This document shows positions 51,398 through 61,966 of a stretch of DNA of 64,000 bases, piece by piece. Under the pieces are notes generated by a model that was not told the DNA's origin, did no database searches, and was given only the letters and a program-made list of their open reading frames with translations. The stretch's first letter is position 1. Each line of letters opens with the position of its first letter. This DNA comes from Lepidostoma basale (taxonomy: Eukaryota; Arthropoda; Insecta; Trichoptera; Lepidostomatidae): contig JAHDVF020000437.1 in the NCBI GenBank assembly GCA_022606425.2, forward strand, positions 1 through 64,000, in the 5' to 3' direction. The position numbers and the translations under genes are program-made.

Positions 51398-54393
51398 TTC
51401 TTCTTCTTCTTCTTCTTTTGATAGATCTGACGATCTGTGACACAGAAATCATATCTCGTCGGATGATGAGATCCAGCTGTCCCTCCATCTCTTAGGCGGT
51501 CTTCCAGGTGGGCGGTGTCCGGAAGGGATTTCATAGGCGGCTGTATACGCGAGTCTGTCACCATCCATTCGGGCTACATGGTCCCTCCAGTATCTTCTTC
51601 TGGATCTACTCCACTGAACGATATCCTCTATTTCGCAGGTTTTCCTTATGTCTGCGTTGCGGACACGATCTCGGAGGGTTTTTCCAGTAATTGATCTTAG
51701 GACCTTCATCTCCGATGTTCTAAGTAGTCCCTTGGTTCGCACAGTGTCAGCCCGCGTCTCTACAGCGTACGTCATGATGGGTCGCACGCATGTTTTGTAT
51801 ATTCTGATCTTGCTGTCGATACGCATGTGCTTGTTTTTCCAGACCAGATTCTTCAGGCATCCTGACACGGCAGAGGCTTTACTGACTTGTTCACGTACTT
51901 CGGTATAAAGGTCACTTTGGCTGCAGATCTCCACTCCCAAATACCTGAAACTCATCACCTGCTCCACAGGTATATCATCAACAGTCAGTTTACATCTTGC
52001 AGGTTGCCTAGATATAGTGAGACTTTTTGTTTTGTTGACTGATATAGCCATATTTAGCCTTTGGGATACTGTGTGGAATTTGTACAACATTCTTTGCAGG
52101 TCATCTTCAGACTCTGCTATTAATGCGGCATCGTCCGCATAGCAAATGACATTCACAGTTTTACTGCCCATTTTATAACCTAGTCCCAGGCCAGCTACCT
52201 CTTCTATAATTTCGTCCATAATAAGATTGAACAGAAAGGGGCTCAAACTATCTCCCTGTCTTATACCATTGCTTGTAGGAATTTCCCTAGACAGTTCATT
52301 GTCAACCTTAATTTTCGTTTTGCAATTGGTATATAGATCTTGGACAGTCTTTATCAATGTATTGGATATTCCTCCTTCCTGTAATTTTCTTACAATATCT
52401 CTTAACAACACCCTGTCAAATGCCTTAGTCAGATCGACAAAACATATATAGGCTACTTTATTATATTCAATTGCTTTCTCTTTCAGTTGCCTCAGAATGA
52501 AGATTGCATCTGTTGTGGAGCGATTTCGTCGAAAATCCTGCTGTTCTTCCCTATTCGTTATCTTTTGCTCAAGTTTCGTTTTCAGAATACTTGTAAATAG
52601 CTTAAGCATTGTGCATAATAAGGAGATACCTCTGTAGTTCTCTAGGTTTTTCTTTTGCCCTTTCTTAAATACAGGTGTTGTTATACTTATTCTCCATTCC
52701 TGTGGTATAGTTCCAGCGGCCAATATCCTGTTAAATATGTTTAGGATCTCTTTTATACATTCTACGCCAGAGTACTTAATTAATTCATTGGGGATGTTAT
52801 CGATTCCGGGAGCCTTCCTATTTTTCAGCTTCTTAATATGTGTCAGTGTCTCTATTTCACTGAATGTTTCTTCTACAGTAGCTTCAATTGTCGGGTATCC
52901 GTGCCCCGGGTCCATAGAATAGAGTTGTTTGAAGTACCTTTCCCATTCATCAATTGGAATTTTTGTTGTCTGAGTGTATTCATTGATAGGCTTTCTTTGG
53001 TTTTTAAGTAGTTTCCACACTTTTCTTTGGGCACCATGAAGGTCATATTCCATATCTTTTGAGAATTTGGCCCAATATTCTGTTTTTATTTTCTTGATTT
53101 CCGCGTTGACTCTGTTTCTTGTATTCTTATATTTGCGGTATTCTTCTGGTGTGGGGTTGCTCTTATATATTAAGTAGCTTTGTCTTTTTTCTTTGGCAAG
53201 GGTTTTAACTTCTTCAGTAAACCATGGTTTGGGTTTGGTCATTGAATTAATGTTAATATTTCTTTTCCCCAGTGCTTCCGAGGCGGCGTCGTTAATGTTG
53301 GTTTTAATTTTCTCCCATGCCTGTTCCAAAGTATCATGTTCTCCTATGCGATTATCTTTAATTTTCTGTAATATTCGATTTCTGTAAAGATATTTTGTAC
53401 TCTCGTCTTCCAATGATTCAATATTATATTTTTCAATGTATCTAGGGGGCTTTCTTATTTTCTGAGGTCGCTTCATAATCATTTTGCATAACACCAATTG
53501 GTGGTCCGACCCAATGTTTGCCGAACTCAAGGATCGGACATCCAATATTTGTGTAGGGTGTATTGCTCTATTGGTGATAATAAAGTCAATCATTGATTTA
53601 TCGCCCCTTGAGTTCAGGAAAGTGTATTTATGTTGCATCTTATGATTATAATAGGTGTTGGCAATTCTTAGTTCATTGCATGCACAATAGTCGATCAAGC
53701 TCTCTCCGTTTGCATTTATATCGGACTCATTAAACCTTTGCTTGACTCCATCTAAGATGCTGTCACCAACTCTGGCATTAAGATCACCCAGAATAATAGT
53801 CTTCTCTGACTGGGGTGTATTGTCAATAGCATTTTGTAAATTATTATAGAATTCTTCCGTGTCGTCCTTTGGTTTTGTGATATCTGGTGCGTATACGCTA
53901 ATCAGATGTACCTTCTTAGAGTTGAGATCAATCGTCACTTTTAGAATCCTGTCATTAATATATTGGATATTTTCAATGTGGTCCTCGTATCTCTCGTGTA
54001 ATAGGAGGCCAACTCCTGAGTGGGCTCTTTCGGTTTTCTTTTTCCCACTGTATACAAATATGTAATTGGAGAACTTTGATGTTCCGTTCCCTCTCTTTTT
54101 AGTTTCTGACAAGGCACATATATCGATATTGTGGTTATTTAGTTCCATTATGATCTCCTGATCTCTTTTATTCCAAGACACTATGTTCCAGCATGCTATC
54201 CTTGTGGTATTTAATTTCCGAAATCGTTTGTTCCTTTTCAATGCCGAGGTCTTTTTCCAGGTCAATCCGTGTTCCGAGGCTGTGTTTTCTGTACTATGAG
54301 CGCGAATCTTTTTTACCCCGGGCAGGTGGCTAGCCTAACCCAGTGACCCTCCTCCTTTCTCATCCAGGCTTGGGACTGGCAACGGCGGAGTTC
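51398..54393 (-). mobile_element. Full-length alpha-RTE retrotransposon
   Basis: 2996 bp, flanked by AGCAAGTTAGC at 51387-51397 and 54394-54404. A 128-bp 5' UTR precedes one intact ORF. A short 3' UTR and (GAA)n close the element. The 5208 copy is its near twin. It lies in a TTAG-RTE host. Confidence 0.92.
51449..54265 (-). CDS. alpha-RTE endonuclease / reverse transcriptase
   Basis: 938 residues, no internal stop. Residues 20-262 are an apurinic-type endonuclease: N27, E54, Y125, D161/N163, D227 and SDH 253-255 are in place. Residues about 480-760 are the RT: VDLTKAFD (610-617, catalytic D611), GIRQGDSLSPFLFN (667-680), YADD (709-712) and RYLGVE. The C-terminus has a basic RPPGRPPKRW segment, common in RTE-like ORFs. 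The enzyme nicks target DNA and copies its RNA there. Single ORF and length fit RTE-type LINEs (RTE or Proto2). All catalytic residues are kept, so it could be active. The ATG at 54263-54265 is the first one in frame before the domain. Confidence 0.92.
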   Translation of the reverse strand: MTWKKTSALKRNKRFRKLNTTRIACWNIVSWNKRDQEIIMELNNHNIDICALSETKKRGNGTSKFSNYIFVYSGKKKTERAHSGVGLLLHERYEDHIENIQYINDRILKVTIDLNSKKVHLISVYAPDITKPKDDTEEFYNNLQNAIDNTPQSEKTIILGDLNARVGDSILDGVKQRFNESDINANGESLIDYCACNELRIANTYYNHKMQHKYTFLNSRGDKSMIDFIITNRAIHPTQILDVRSLSSANIGSDHQLVLCKMIMKRPQKIRKPPRYIEKYNIESLEDESTKYLYRNRILQKIKDNRIGEHDTLEQAWEKIKTNINDAASEALGKRNININSMTKPKPWFTEEVKTLAKEKRQSYLIYKSNPTPEEYRKYKNTRNRVNAEIKKIKTEYWAKFSKDMEYDLHGAQRKVWKLLKNQRKPINEYTQTTKIPIDEWERYFKQLYSMDPGHGYPTIEATVEETFSEIETLTHIKKLKNRKAPGIDNIPNELIKYSGVECIKEILNIFNRILAAGTIPQEWRISITTPVFKKGQKKNLENYRGISLLCTMLKLFTSILKTKLEQKITNREEQQDFRRNRSTTDAIFILRQLKEKAIEYNKVAYICFVDLTKAFDRVLLRDIVRKLQEGGISNTLIKTVQDLYTNCKTKIKVDNELSREIPTSNGIRQGDSLSPFLFNLIMDEIIEEVAGLGLGYKMGSKTVNVICYADDAALIAESEDDLQRMLYKFHTVSQRLNMAISVNKTKSLTISRQPARCKLTVDDIPVEQVMSFRYLGVEICSQSDLYTEVREQVSKASAVSGCLKNLVWKNKHMRIDSKIRIYKTCVRPIMTYAVETRADTVRTKGLLRTSEMKVLRSITGKTLRDRVRNADIRKTCEIEDIVQWSRSRRRYWRDHVARMDGDRLAYTAAYEIPSGHRPPGRPPKRWRDSWISSSDEI

Positions 54394-54541
54394 AGCAAGT
54401 TAGCGAATTCGTTTATCTGGGAAACATGTTTACAAGAGATGGAAGAATGGAAAAAGGTATCGGAAGAAGGGTTGGCACTGAAAACAAAATAAATGCTGCA
54501 CTCAAAGTCATTACCGCAAATACAAATATATCGACTGAAGC

Positions 54542-54633
54542 TAGAGAGGTATGTCAGGATAGAGTAGCGTGGCGGTCCATTTTCTCTGCCTACCTCTGCG
54601 GCGAAACGGCGTGATGGTTTGTTGTTGTTGTTG
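54542..54633 (+). mobile_element. TTAG-RTE tail-only insertion, 92 bp
   Basis: Flanked by TCGACTGAAGC at 54531-54541 and 54634-54644. Consists only of REVCQDRVAWRSIFSAYLC, the CTCTGCGG hairpin and a (GTT)n tail. An extreme 5' truncation. Confidence 0.85.
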
Positions 54634-55189
54634 TCGACTGAAGCAAAGATGGCAGTGCACAATAAAGTTCTAGTCCCGACCCTTATGTATGGAAGTGAAG
54701 CTTGGAATTGGCAGAAGAAGGATGAAAGTAGGATAAATGCCGTAGATATGAGATCACTAAGAAGAATGTGCGGAAAAACAATGTACTCGTATTATAGAAT
54801 ATCTAATGATGAAGTAAGAAAGGAATGTAAGGCGGATGAATGCGTGATAAATAAAATTAAGAAAGAGTCACTAAGATGTTTTGGGCATATGGAAAGAATG
54901 GATGAGGGAAGAATGGTTAAAAATATATATACAAGAAGTGTGAATGAGAAAAGAATTCGAAGAAGGCCAAGGAAGACATGGCATGACCAAATTAATCAAT
55001 TACTGAAACACGACCATGTTCGAAGTAAGAACAATCGACGAGCGTGCATGTCACGATGTGTGAATGTAGAAGAGGCGTGAGAATTATGCGAGGATAGAAC
55101 AATGTGGCGATCCATCCTCTCTGCCTACTCCTCCAAGGAAACGGCGTGATAGTTAGTTAGTTAGTTAGACATATTTAAAAAACTAACTA

Positions 55190-55425
55190 ACTACATTCAT
55201 TAGAACATCATTCGCACCGCATTCACTTCTATATTTTCATTCGACACTCTTTCATACACAGAGTATCCACACATTCGTCTAAAAAATCTCATTTCTACTG
55301 CATTTATTCTACTTTCATCCTTCCTTTGCCAGTTTCATGCTTCGCTTCCATACATAAGGGTCGGTAGAAGAACACCATTCTGCACTGCCATTCTAGCTTT
55401 TTTGGATATACTTAAAGGTATATAG
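55190..55425 (-). mobile_element. TTAG-RTE fragment
   Basis: Minus strand: KARMAVQNGVLLPTLMYGSE, ESRINAVEMRFFRRMCGYSV. The tail is displaced; a short TTAG repeat lies at 55180. Confidence 0.6.
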
Positions 55426-55714
55426 AATTAAGTATTCATTTCAGTACATTACTTGGACAGTGGTGTATTCGTGGCTTTGAGAGGGTATTAGCCACAAAAG
55501 GGGTTAATAGAGAAATACCCCCATCTCCCCAATCCGCTGCACCCCCGCTGATATTTGCCCTGGGCCTACACATATTCCGGATTAATTTTGTAACATAATA
55601 CCAAACGTTTCAGGTACCCGAGTACCCCTTAATACAGAGCGATACAATAATGTGATTGCATTCACTTTAGAGTCATTTCGATGCAACATTTTCGATATAT
55701 CTTCTTCTTCTTCT

Positions 55715-56135
55715 GATCAAATCAAATCAAATCAGTTTATTTTCTCAAAAGATGTTACAATAATTTTTATAGTTTAAGACATCTATTGAGAACAGGTAAA
55801 AATATAATAAAAATATAATAAATATATAATACCAGGAACGCATGAGATATGGTTTGACATTAGGAATACAAGATACTCTCCAAAGTCAAGAGTATTTGAC
55901 TTCTGAACGTACTTTCACGAATATGAAAGACATCGATCTCTCTTGTTTGATTGCCCCCCCCACCGGCATCACCAGAGGCAGGTTGGTTCGGCATGCTGGG
56001 AGATAAAACAGTCTGTGCTGACGCTGTGGAAGATAACCACCCGGAACTTAAAGATGTATAGCCTCCAAGATGACGGAATTCTCAAAGAATCCCCTGATAA
56101 GTCTGAAGAAATGGGTTAGTGTGCACCCATCCCTT
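55715..56135 (-). mobile_element. Jockey-like LINE, 3' fragment
   Basis: Inverted (TTTGA) tail (ATCAAATCAAATCAAATC), 3' UTR and the C-terminus back to LQIRRDGCTLTHFFRLIRGF. Same family as 42250-43018. Confidence 0.7.
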
Positions 56136-56149
56136 CTTATCTGTAAACT

Positions 56150-56425
56150 ATTGCATTGCATATTGTAGAAATGAAACGATAAGGTCTGTCTGTGGTGTTG
56201 AGGACATAGTGAGATGGGGAAGAAGCAGAAGGCGCTTTTGGAGAGACCACGTGGACCGCATGGAGAATACAAAAATTGCAAAAAATGTTAAAGATGAAAA
56301 CCCAAGCACCAAGAGATTACCAGGAAGGCCGCCGAAGAGATGGAGAGATGGCTGGACATCATCATCCCAGGATAGTCCACGTTTACAAACAGGTCATACG
56401 ACCTAAACTAAGAGGAAGTAGAAGA
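56150..56425 (+). mobile_element. alpha-RTE-like C-terminal fragment, subfamily 2
   Basis: 95-codon frame: NETIRSVCGVEDIVRWGRSR, RRFWRDHVDRMENTKIAKNV, RLPGRPPKRWRDGWTSS. Close to 7330-7618. Confidence 0.75.
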
Positions 56426-56750
56426 TACTTTCACAAATTAATATAATCATTACATTACATCATATTAGATCATGTCATTCAAAATTGATTGGTATTACCG
56501 CATTGAGTGACTATCTGGAATACTCCATCGTAATCAGATAATCTGTCCAGTTGCACATTATCTGAGATCGTAATATATCGATAGCATATTCATTATATTT
56601 GATAAGGTATTGCTAAATGAATTCCCACGTTCGTTATTATTTTGACATTATCTGACAATTGTATCTGAATTACAATATGCATTGAACTTTATTTATTTAC
56701 TTGATAGAGAACACATGTACATAACACATATTCTAATAAAAAAAAACAAT
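56426..56750. other. No gene seen
   Basis: AT-rich, with TATCTGA/TCAGATA elements repeated several times (56510-56660). No ORF. Confidence 0.35.
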
Positions 56751-56754
56751 TAAA

Positions 56755-56960
56755 CATCCATGATTTAATTGTATCTCAATAGAGACGAAGATGCACATTG
56801 GAAACTGAATATGGTTGATCAAGGTGTTTACAGGACTTATGACCTGTCATATTCAGTTTCCAATTTGCATCTTCGTCTCTATTGAGATACAATTAAATCA
56901 TGAATTGACAACCCGCAATGGGTGAAATCCAGTATTCGTATACAAGTATAAGTATACATC
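56755..56960. repeat. R element, tight fold-back
   Basis: Left arm from about 56758 (TGATTTAATTGTATCTCAAT ... AAACTGAATATG) pairs with right arm 56848-56903 around about 35-40 bp. Arms are roughly 55 bp and nearly perfect. The body is almost all deleted. Confidence 0.75.
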
Positions 56961-57059
56961 CAAAAAAATATTGTAATTTAACATCCAATTACAATAGTCT
57001 CCATACACATCAATATAAGGTTATATATTTTTTTTTATATTTATTTAATTCTAAATTTT

Positions 57060-57385
57060 TAATTGTATCTCAATAGAGACGAAGAAACAAACTGGAAACT
57101 GAATATGGATGATCAAGGTGTTTACAGGACTTATGACCTGTCATTGGTTGGGTTAAGCGCACGCTTTATGTAATTACAACATTCCCCATTGTTATTATGA
57201 TCATGCATGATACATTTTTGGAAGTTGTATATATACTCCAAATCCATACCTATCTTCACGTGTCAGTTCCAGTTAGCCATCTACGTAGATTTGATTGTTT
57301 TTAAAATTTAAAATTTAAAAAATTTAAAATTAACCACCCACAGGTGAAAATCCAGGATTCGTATACAGATATAAGTATACATTTC
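57060..57385 (+). repeat. R element
   Basis: TTGTATCTCAATAGAGACGA, GACCTGTCATTGGTTGGG body and terminal GTATACAGATATAAGTATAC; the two ends are in inverted orientation. Confidence 0.65.
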
Positions 57386-57589
57386 ACAAATATTATTTAA
57401 TTCTATTCATAATTTTTGAATGCTCTGCACACTTTTGACGTCCTCAAGTATATCTTCATAAATTTTAAATGCTTTATACATAAGGGAATTCTGAGATTTT
57501 TTTTTTTTTCTGGAGAACCCTTAGTTTATTTTTGTGTTGGTTAGTTAGTTAAAAAAACGATGTTTTATATCAGCTATGTACTTCCACTT

Positions 57590-57635
57590 TTGCCTTTATT
57601 TCGACAGGCTGTCTGGCATCGACCAAACTGCCGAT
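57590..57635 (-). ncRNA. Hammerhead remnant, GCCAG stem II
   Basis: Minus strand GGTCGATGCCAGACAGCCTG and TCGAAATAAAGGC resemble the ACCGGT-type element at 33913, with stem III deleted. Confidence 0.3.
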
Positions 57636-58010
57636 ACCAGACAAGATATGCGTACGTCCTATAATGACGTATGGAATAGGAACGAGAGCTGACACCATCA
57701 GAACAAAAAGTCTCTCAAGAATCACAGAAATGAAGACTCTCTGATCCGTTGCTGGAACGACACTCCGAGACAGAGTAAGAAATTCTGAAATAAGAATGAT
57801 CTGCAATGTGGAAGACGTCGCGCGATGGAGAAGACTGAGAAGACGCTACTGGAGAGATCATGTAGAAAGAGCATGTTCTGAAAGAGTGATAAATATAGTC
57901 GCAAATAAAGTATCAACAGGAAATCGACCTCCAGGAAGAACACGCAAAAGATGGTGAGACAGTTGGACATCTACATCCCAGATAGGCTTCGAGAAATAAA
58001 AGAACGAAGA
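57636..58010 (+). mobile_element. alpha-RTE-like relic
   Basis: Reads the TYGIGTRADTIRTKSLSRIT, RVRNSEIRMICNVEDVARWR and PPGRTRKRW segments with stops, then GAACGAAGAAG. It lies between two ribozyme-element arms (57555-57640 and 58010-58065). Confidence 0.6.
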
Positions 58011-58517
58011 AGTGGAAGTTGTTATTTTAAAAAAACATCGTTTTTATTTTATTGTTATTTAAAATGAATAAGAATGAGAACTATCCGAAACATGCTTGTG
58101 AAGAGTGTTAGAAAGTAAGGAAAATACTGTATTTTAAGGTTGTTTAAAAATGAGTTTATAACTTACTTACTAACCATCACGCCGTTTCCCTGAAAGGGTA
58201 GGCAGAAAGAATGGACTGTCACACTTTTACTGATGCGGCACTCCATCCTTCTCTTTTCGCGCCCGCAAGAGACGCGGTATGATGGGTTGCGAACCTCATC
58301 GACACCAATAAGCATCTCCCGCGCACACTTCAATCGTTCAACCTCCACAAAATAAATCTAAAACAAATTATATGAAATACAATGATATAAAATAAAAATA
58401 ATTTTAACTCATAATGTTCTTTTAGATGGTGCACTTGTCGTCAGCTGGATGATCCTGACATTTTTATTTATTTAATTTATATTCCACGTATCCACCGTTT
58501 TTTATTTAAACGTACTT

Positions 58518-60901
58518 ATAATAATAATAATAATAATATGCTAACTTTTAAAGCGCCGTTTTTGTGATGTAATCACCTCAAGGGCGCATTAAGACGTGTT
58601 TTAAATCTTAAAAATCTAAATGTGACCGCTTAAAAAACGATCGGTTTGAAAGTATAGTAGAACAAAGTATAAATGTTTAAATTGGGTATGAAATATGAAA
58701 AAGATGGGTTTTCAATTTAGATCTGAAATCTGTCGGATCATTTATGCATCTAAGGTGTGAAGGGAGATTGTTCCAAGCTGATGGACCGGCTACCGCGAAC
58801 GCTCGATCCCCGAAATTTGTACTGGGGCAACGCTTCGGCTCAACTAATCTTCCTATTGCTGAGGAGTTCGCCGAGCGAAGTGTGGATTTCCGTGAATTTA
58901 GGCTGTCCGTTATACAGAGTTCAGATATATAACTTGGTGCCATTGCATGTAGCGCTTTGAAGACTGTCCAGCAGAGTTTATACTGGATTCTTTCTGGACT
59001 TTTAAGCCAGTGAAGTTCTTTGAGATGTTGTGTTATATGGGACTTTTTTGGAATGCCTTTAATGAGCCTTGCTGCTGCATTGAACGCAGATTGAAGTTTG
59101 TTTATTTGTTGTTTTGGAATGTTTGCATAAATTCCATTACAATAATCAAGTCGTGACACAACGAAGGAATTTACAAGAGTTTTGAAAGTGTCATGGGGAA
59201 TACTCCTTTTGACGGATTTTAATCGTCTTAGGTGGAAGAAACTAGCGCTGACCGTGTTATTAATTTGGGATTTTAGAGACAGATTTGCGTCAAGATAAAC
59301 ACCAAGAAGCTTTGTGGAGTTTTTGGGAACGATATCATTGTCAGCTGTTGAAATTGAGGAATGATCGATAAGATGTTGACGCTTTGCGGAAGAAGTCCAG
59401 AGAAATTCCGTTTTGGATGGATTTAGTTTAAGTTTGTTTGATGCCATCCATCTGGATATGGCATCAATGCAGTTGACAGTTGTTGACGTAAGATGTTTGG
59501 TGTCATCAGGGTTGCAGAAAAAATAAAGTTGCTGATCATCAGCATAGCAATGTGAGAGGAGGCCAAAGGATTCTATTATTTTGGCAACGTCATTTGTAAA
59601 CATGATAAATAAAAGGGGTCCTAAAACAGGGCCTTGTGGCACACCGGATTGGATATTAGTAAATGAGGATTTTTTACCTGCTAGCTGCACAGCTTGTGAA
59701 CGATCCGACAGATATGAATTTAGCCAGTCTATGGCATTACCTCTAAAACCATACGTGATCGCTAATCGTTGGACAAGATATGAGTGATCAATTGTGTCAA
59801 ACGCAGCGCTCATGTCCAGAAGGGAGAGCAGTGCCAATTTGCCCGATTCGTTTGCCAGTACTAAATCTGACATGACTCTAAGCAATCCCGTCTCCGTTGA
59901 ATGGAAACGTCTGTAGGCGGATTGTAATTTAGACAAAATATTATTTGTCGAAAGGTGATTAGAAATTTGGGAGGCTACAATTTTTCAAGAACTTTAGAGA
60001 TGAAAGGTAGATTTGAGACGGGCCGGAAGTTACTAAGATTTTCGGAATCTAGTTGAGGTTTTTTTAATATGGGAGAAACAATAGCTTTCTTGAGCAAAAA
60101 GGGGACTTGTCCTGTAAGAAGAGATTTGTTAAAAATTTTGACTAAAAATGGAGCAACATGGTGACAGCATCTCTTGAGAAGCCATGTCGGAATCGGATCA
60201 AGCGAACACTGTTTATTAGATGCGTTTAAGATAAGTTTAATCACTTCTTGAGGTGTTGTGATATTAAATTTAGTTAGAAGTTTTCCCTCATATGTCGTGA
60301 AAGTTGGTGGTGTTGTAGATGAAGTCGTTGCACGAATCACAGCGATTTTATCTTCAAAGAATTGGGCGAAGTCCTGAGGAGATAACTTGGTAGAGGCCTT
60401 TTCTTGTTGATTATTTCCGAGTACTGATTTAACGGAATTCCATAGATGTCGGGGATTTTCCTTTTCCGATTCAATTTTACATTTCCAGTACTCCGATCTT
60501 TTCTTCTTGATCAGGTCTCTAAAAGAATTCTGCGATCTCACCCAGGCTTCTCTTGAAGAGCTTAGGCCTGTGTTTCGGTACATACGTTCAAACCTACGCA
60601 TTAGTCTCTTGTTTCTACGACATTCTTCATCAAACCATGCATTAGACACTCGCACCCGGAGTGTTTTTGTCGAATGTGGAGCATGCTTGTCGAGAAGAGA
60701 AGTAAAAACATTGTAGTAGGTTTGAACTAATTCATCTAATGACATTTCGAGGGTATTGTTATTATATTTTTCACAAACATGTGAGTTCATCAAGTCTCTT
60801 TCAAATTTTTCAAAATTGAAAGAGCGCCATGTACGTGAAGTGAAAGTTTGAAACACGGGTCGTGGTGGATGGAAAGGGATCTCCGTACGAATCCTCTCCG
60901 T
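58518..60901 (-). mobile_element. CR1/L2-like LINE, 5'-truncated, 8-bp duplication
   Basis: Flanked by ACGTACTT at 58510-58517 and 60902-60909. Ends in an (ATT)n-type tail and a 3' UTR with AAGGGCGC. The endonuclease is missing; RT and C-terminus are present (next entry). Confidence 0.85.
58677..60856 (-). pseudogene. CR1/L2-like reverse transcriptase, one frameshift
   Basis: Two frames, 59975-60856 (293 codons) and 58677-59936 (419 codons), are one RT broken by a one-base loss in a T run at 59981-59985. Upstream: CRRNKRLMRRFERMYR linker and LKKAIVSPILKKP. Then SLLDMSAAFDTIDHSYLVQR (motif A), SGVPQGPVLGPLLFIMFTND (motif B), CYADDQQLY (motif C) and DRAFAVAGPSAWNNLPSHLR at the C-terminus. Otherwise intact, so the copy is fairly young. 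Confidence 0.88.
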
Positions 60902-61045
60902 ACGTACTTGTGTTAAGACATTTAAAATAATCCAACACCAGCAAAAACTTTAAAATATTATTAAAGAATTTATTGAAATTGTCACTGGCATATACGAAAA
61001 AAATATTTTTAAACCTGTCAAAATTTATTTTTAATCGAAAAAACT

Positions 61046-61540
61046 TGAGTTTATTATGAGTTTATTATATCTAATAACATCTTTGACATATATAAAGTCA
61101 ATACAATGAATCATTTTACATAACTATGATTACCACCACCATCTTTTAATTTCATATTATAAATTGCTATGTAAGTAACAATTTTCATTTTCCCCATGAT
61201 TGACCTTTGGAATCTTTGCCTCTAGGGGCTGTCCGGAGGGCTCCAGAGTATCAGGCGACCTCTGCACCCAGAAATAGCCCCTAGCTTGTTCAAAACTACC
61301 CCTTTGCATTTAGATACAATCTCTTTCAGTAACTACTCTTTCGCTGAGCTAAATGTCACGAGGTGGGAGGTCGTCTTTATTGGTAAATATCATATTTAAT
61401 AACACATACAACCAGACTATTATTAGTATTTCTAAATACCATTTTGTCTACGCGTCTATACAGAAGCATAAGATCATGTCTGCGAAATTACTATGCAATA
61501 CGAAATATTAACCAAATGTAAAAAAAACTGATTAAGTAAC
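61046..61540. other. No gene seen
   Basis: AT-rich with one GC-richer patch (61225-61300, GGGGCTGTCCGGAGGGCTCC). Nothing recognised. Confidence 0.35.
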
Positions 61541-61544
61541 TAAC

Positions 61545-61605
61545 CATCATGCCATGTCACCGAAGGGGTAGGCAGAAAGAAGGGACTCCGCCACCGTGTC
61601 AACAT
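61545..61605 (-). mobile_element. TTAG-RTE tail fragment
   Basis: TAACTAACCATCATGCC, CACCGAAGGGGTAGGCAGAA: the inverted last 60 bp only. Confidence 0.55.
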
Positions 61606-61960
61606 CTATTACCGATGCAATTAATAGTCTTTCGAATTTTTTTCCAAAATAAAATCACAAATTTATACCACAAACGTAATGATCCAAGGTTCATTTTTTA
61701 TCCGGGGGACTATGTTTGGCGCGGGTGATGATGCACGCTTAGCTCCTCCTGGGCGATACCGTGCCGCCGACATTGTGTTTTAATATTTCACGTTCTAGAC
61801 AATTATAAAAATTTTGCATGTAAGAAATAAATGAAACCATTTTTAAATGTGATTTTACAAAGAATTTCTAAACACGAAGATATTTGTAACTTGAGCCAAA
61901 TTGTTTTAAGTTAAGTTACGGCAAAATTGATCCATGGAGCGGCAAATGTTGGTCATAAGT
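61606..61960. other. No gene seen
   Basis: A GC-richer stretch at 61700-61780 stands in AT-rich DNA; no ORF or repeat recognised. Confidence 0.35.
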
Positions 61961-61966
61961 CTGAGT

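Larger units (their letters stand above)
50365..55170 (+). mobile_element. TTAG-RTE host copy carrying a nested stack
   Basis: The host pieces are 50365-50540 (GINAGAKMNDMSISCLLYAD), 51320-51397 (CDISVNGEKLEQVS), 54405-54541 (EFVYLGNMFTRDGRMEKGIG) and 54645-55170 (AKMAVHNKVLVPTLMYGSEA to the tail, 153-codon frame). Put in order they give one RT-to-tail copy. It is broken by three insertions, one of which holds a fourth. Confidence 0.8.
58165..61045 (-). mobile_element. G element split by a CR1/L2-like LINE
   Basis: 58165-58517 and 60902-61045 together match the uninterrupted G copy at 12528-13020. The 3' end with TTAG-like tail is at 58165. Confidence 0.7.

Noticed and set aside
58081..58115. 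CCGAAACATGC as a hammerhead
   Set aside because: Only GAAACATG survives; core and stem II are absent.
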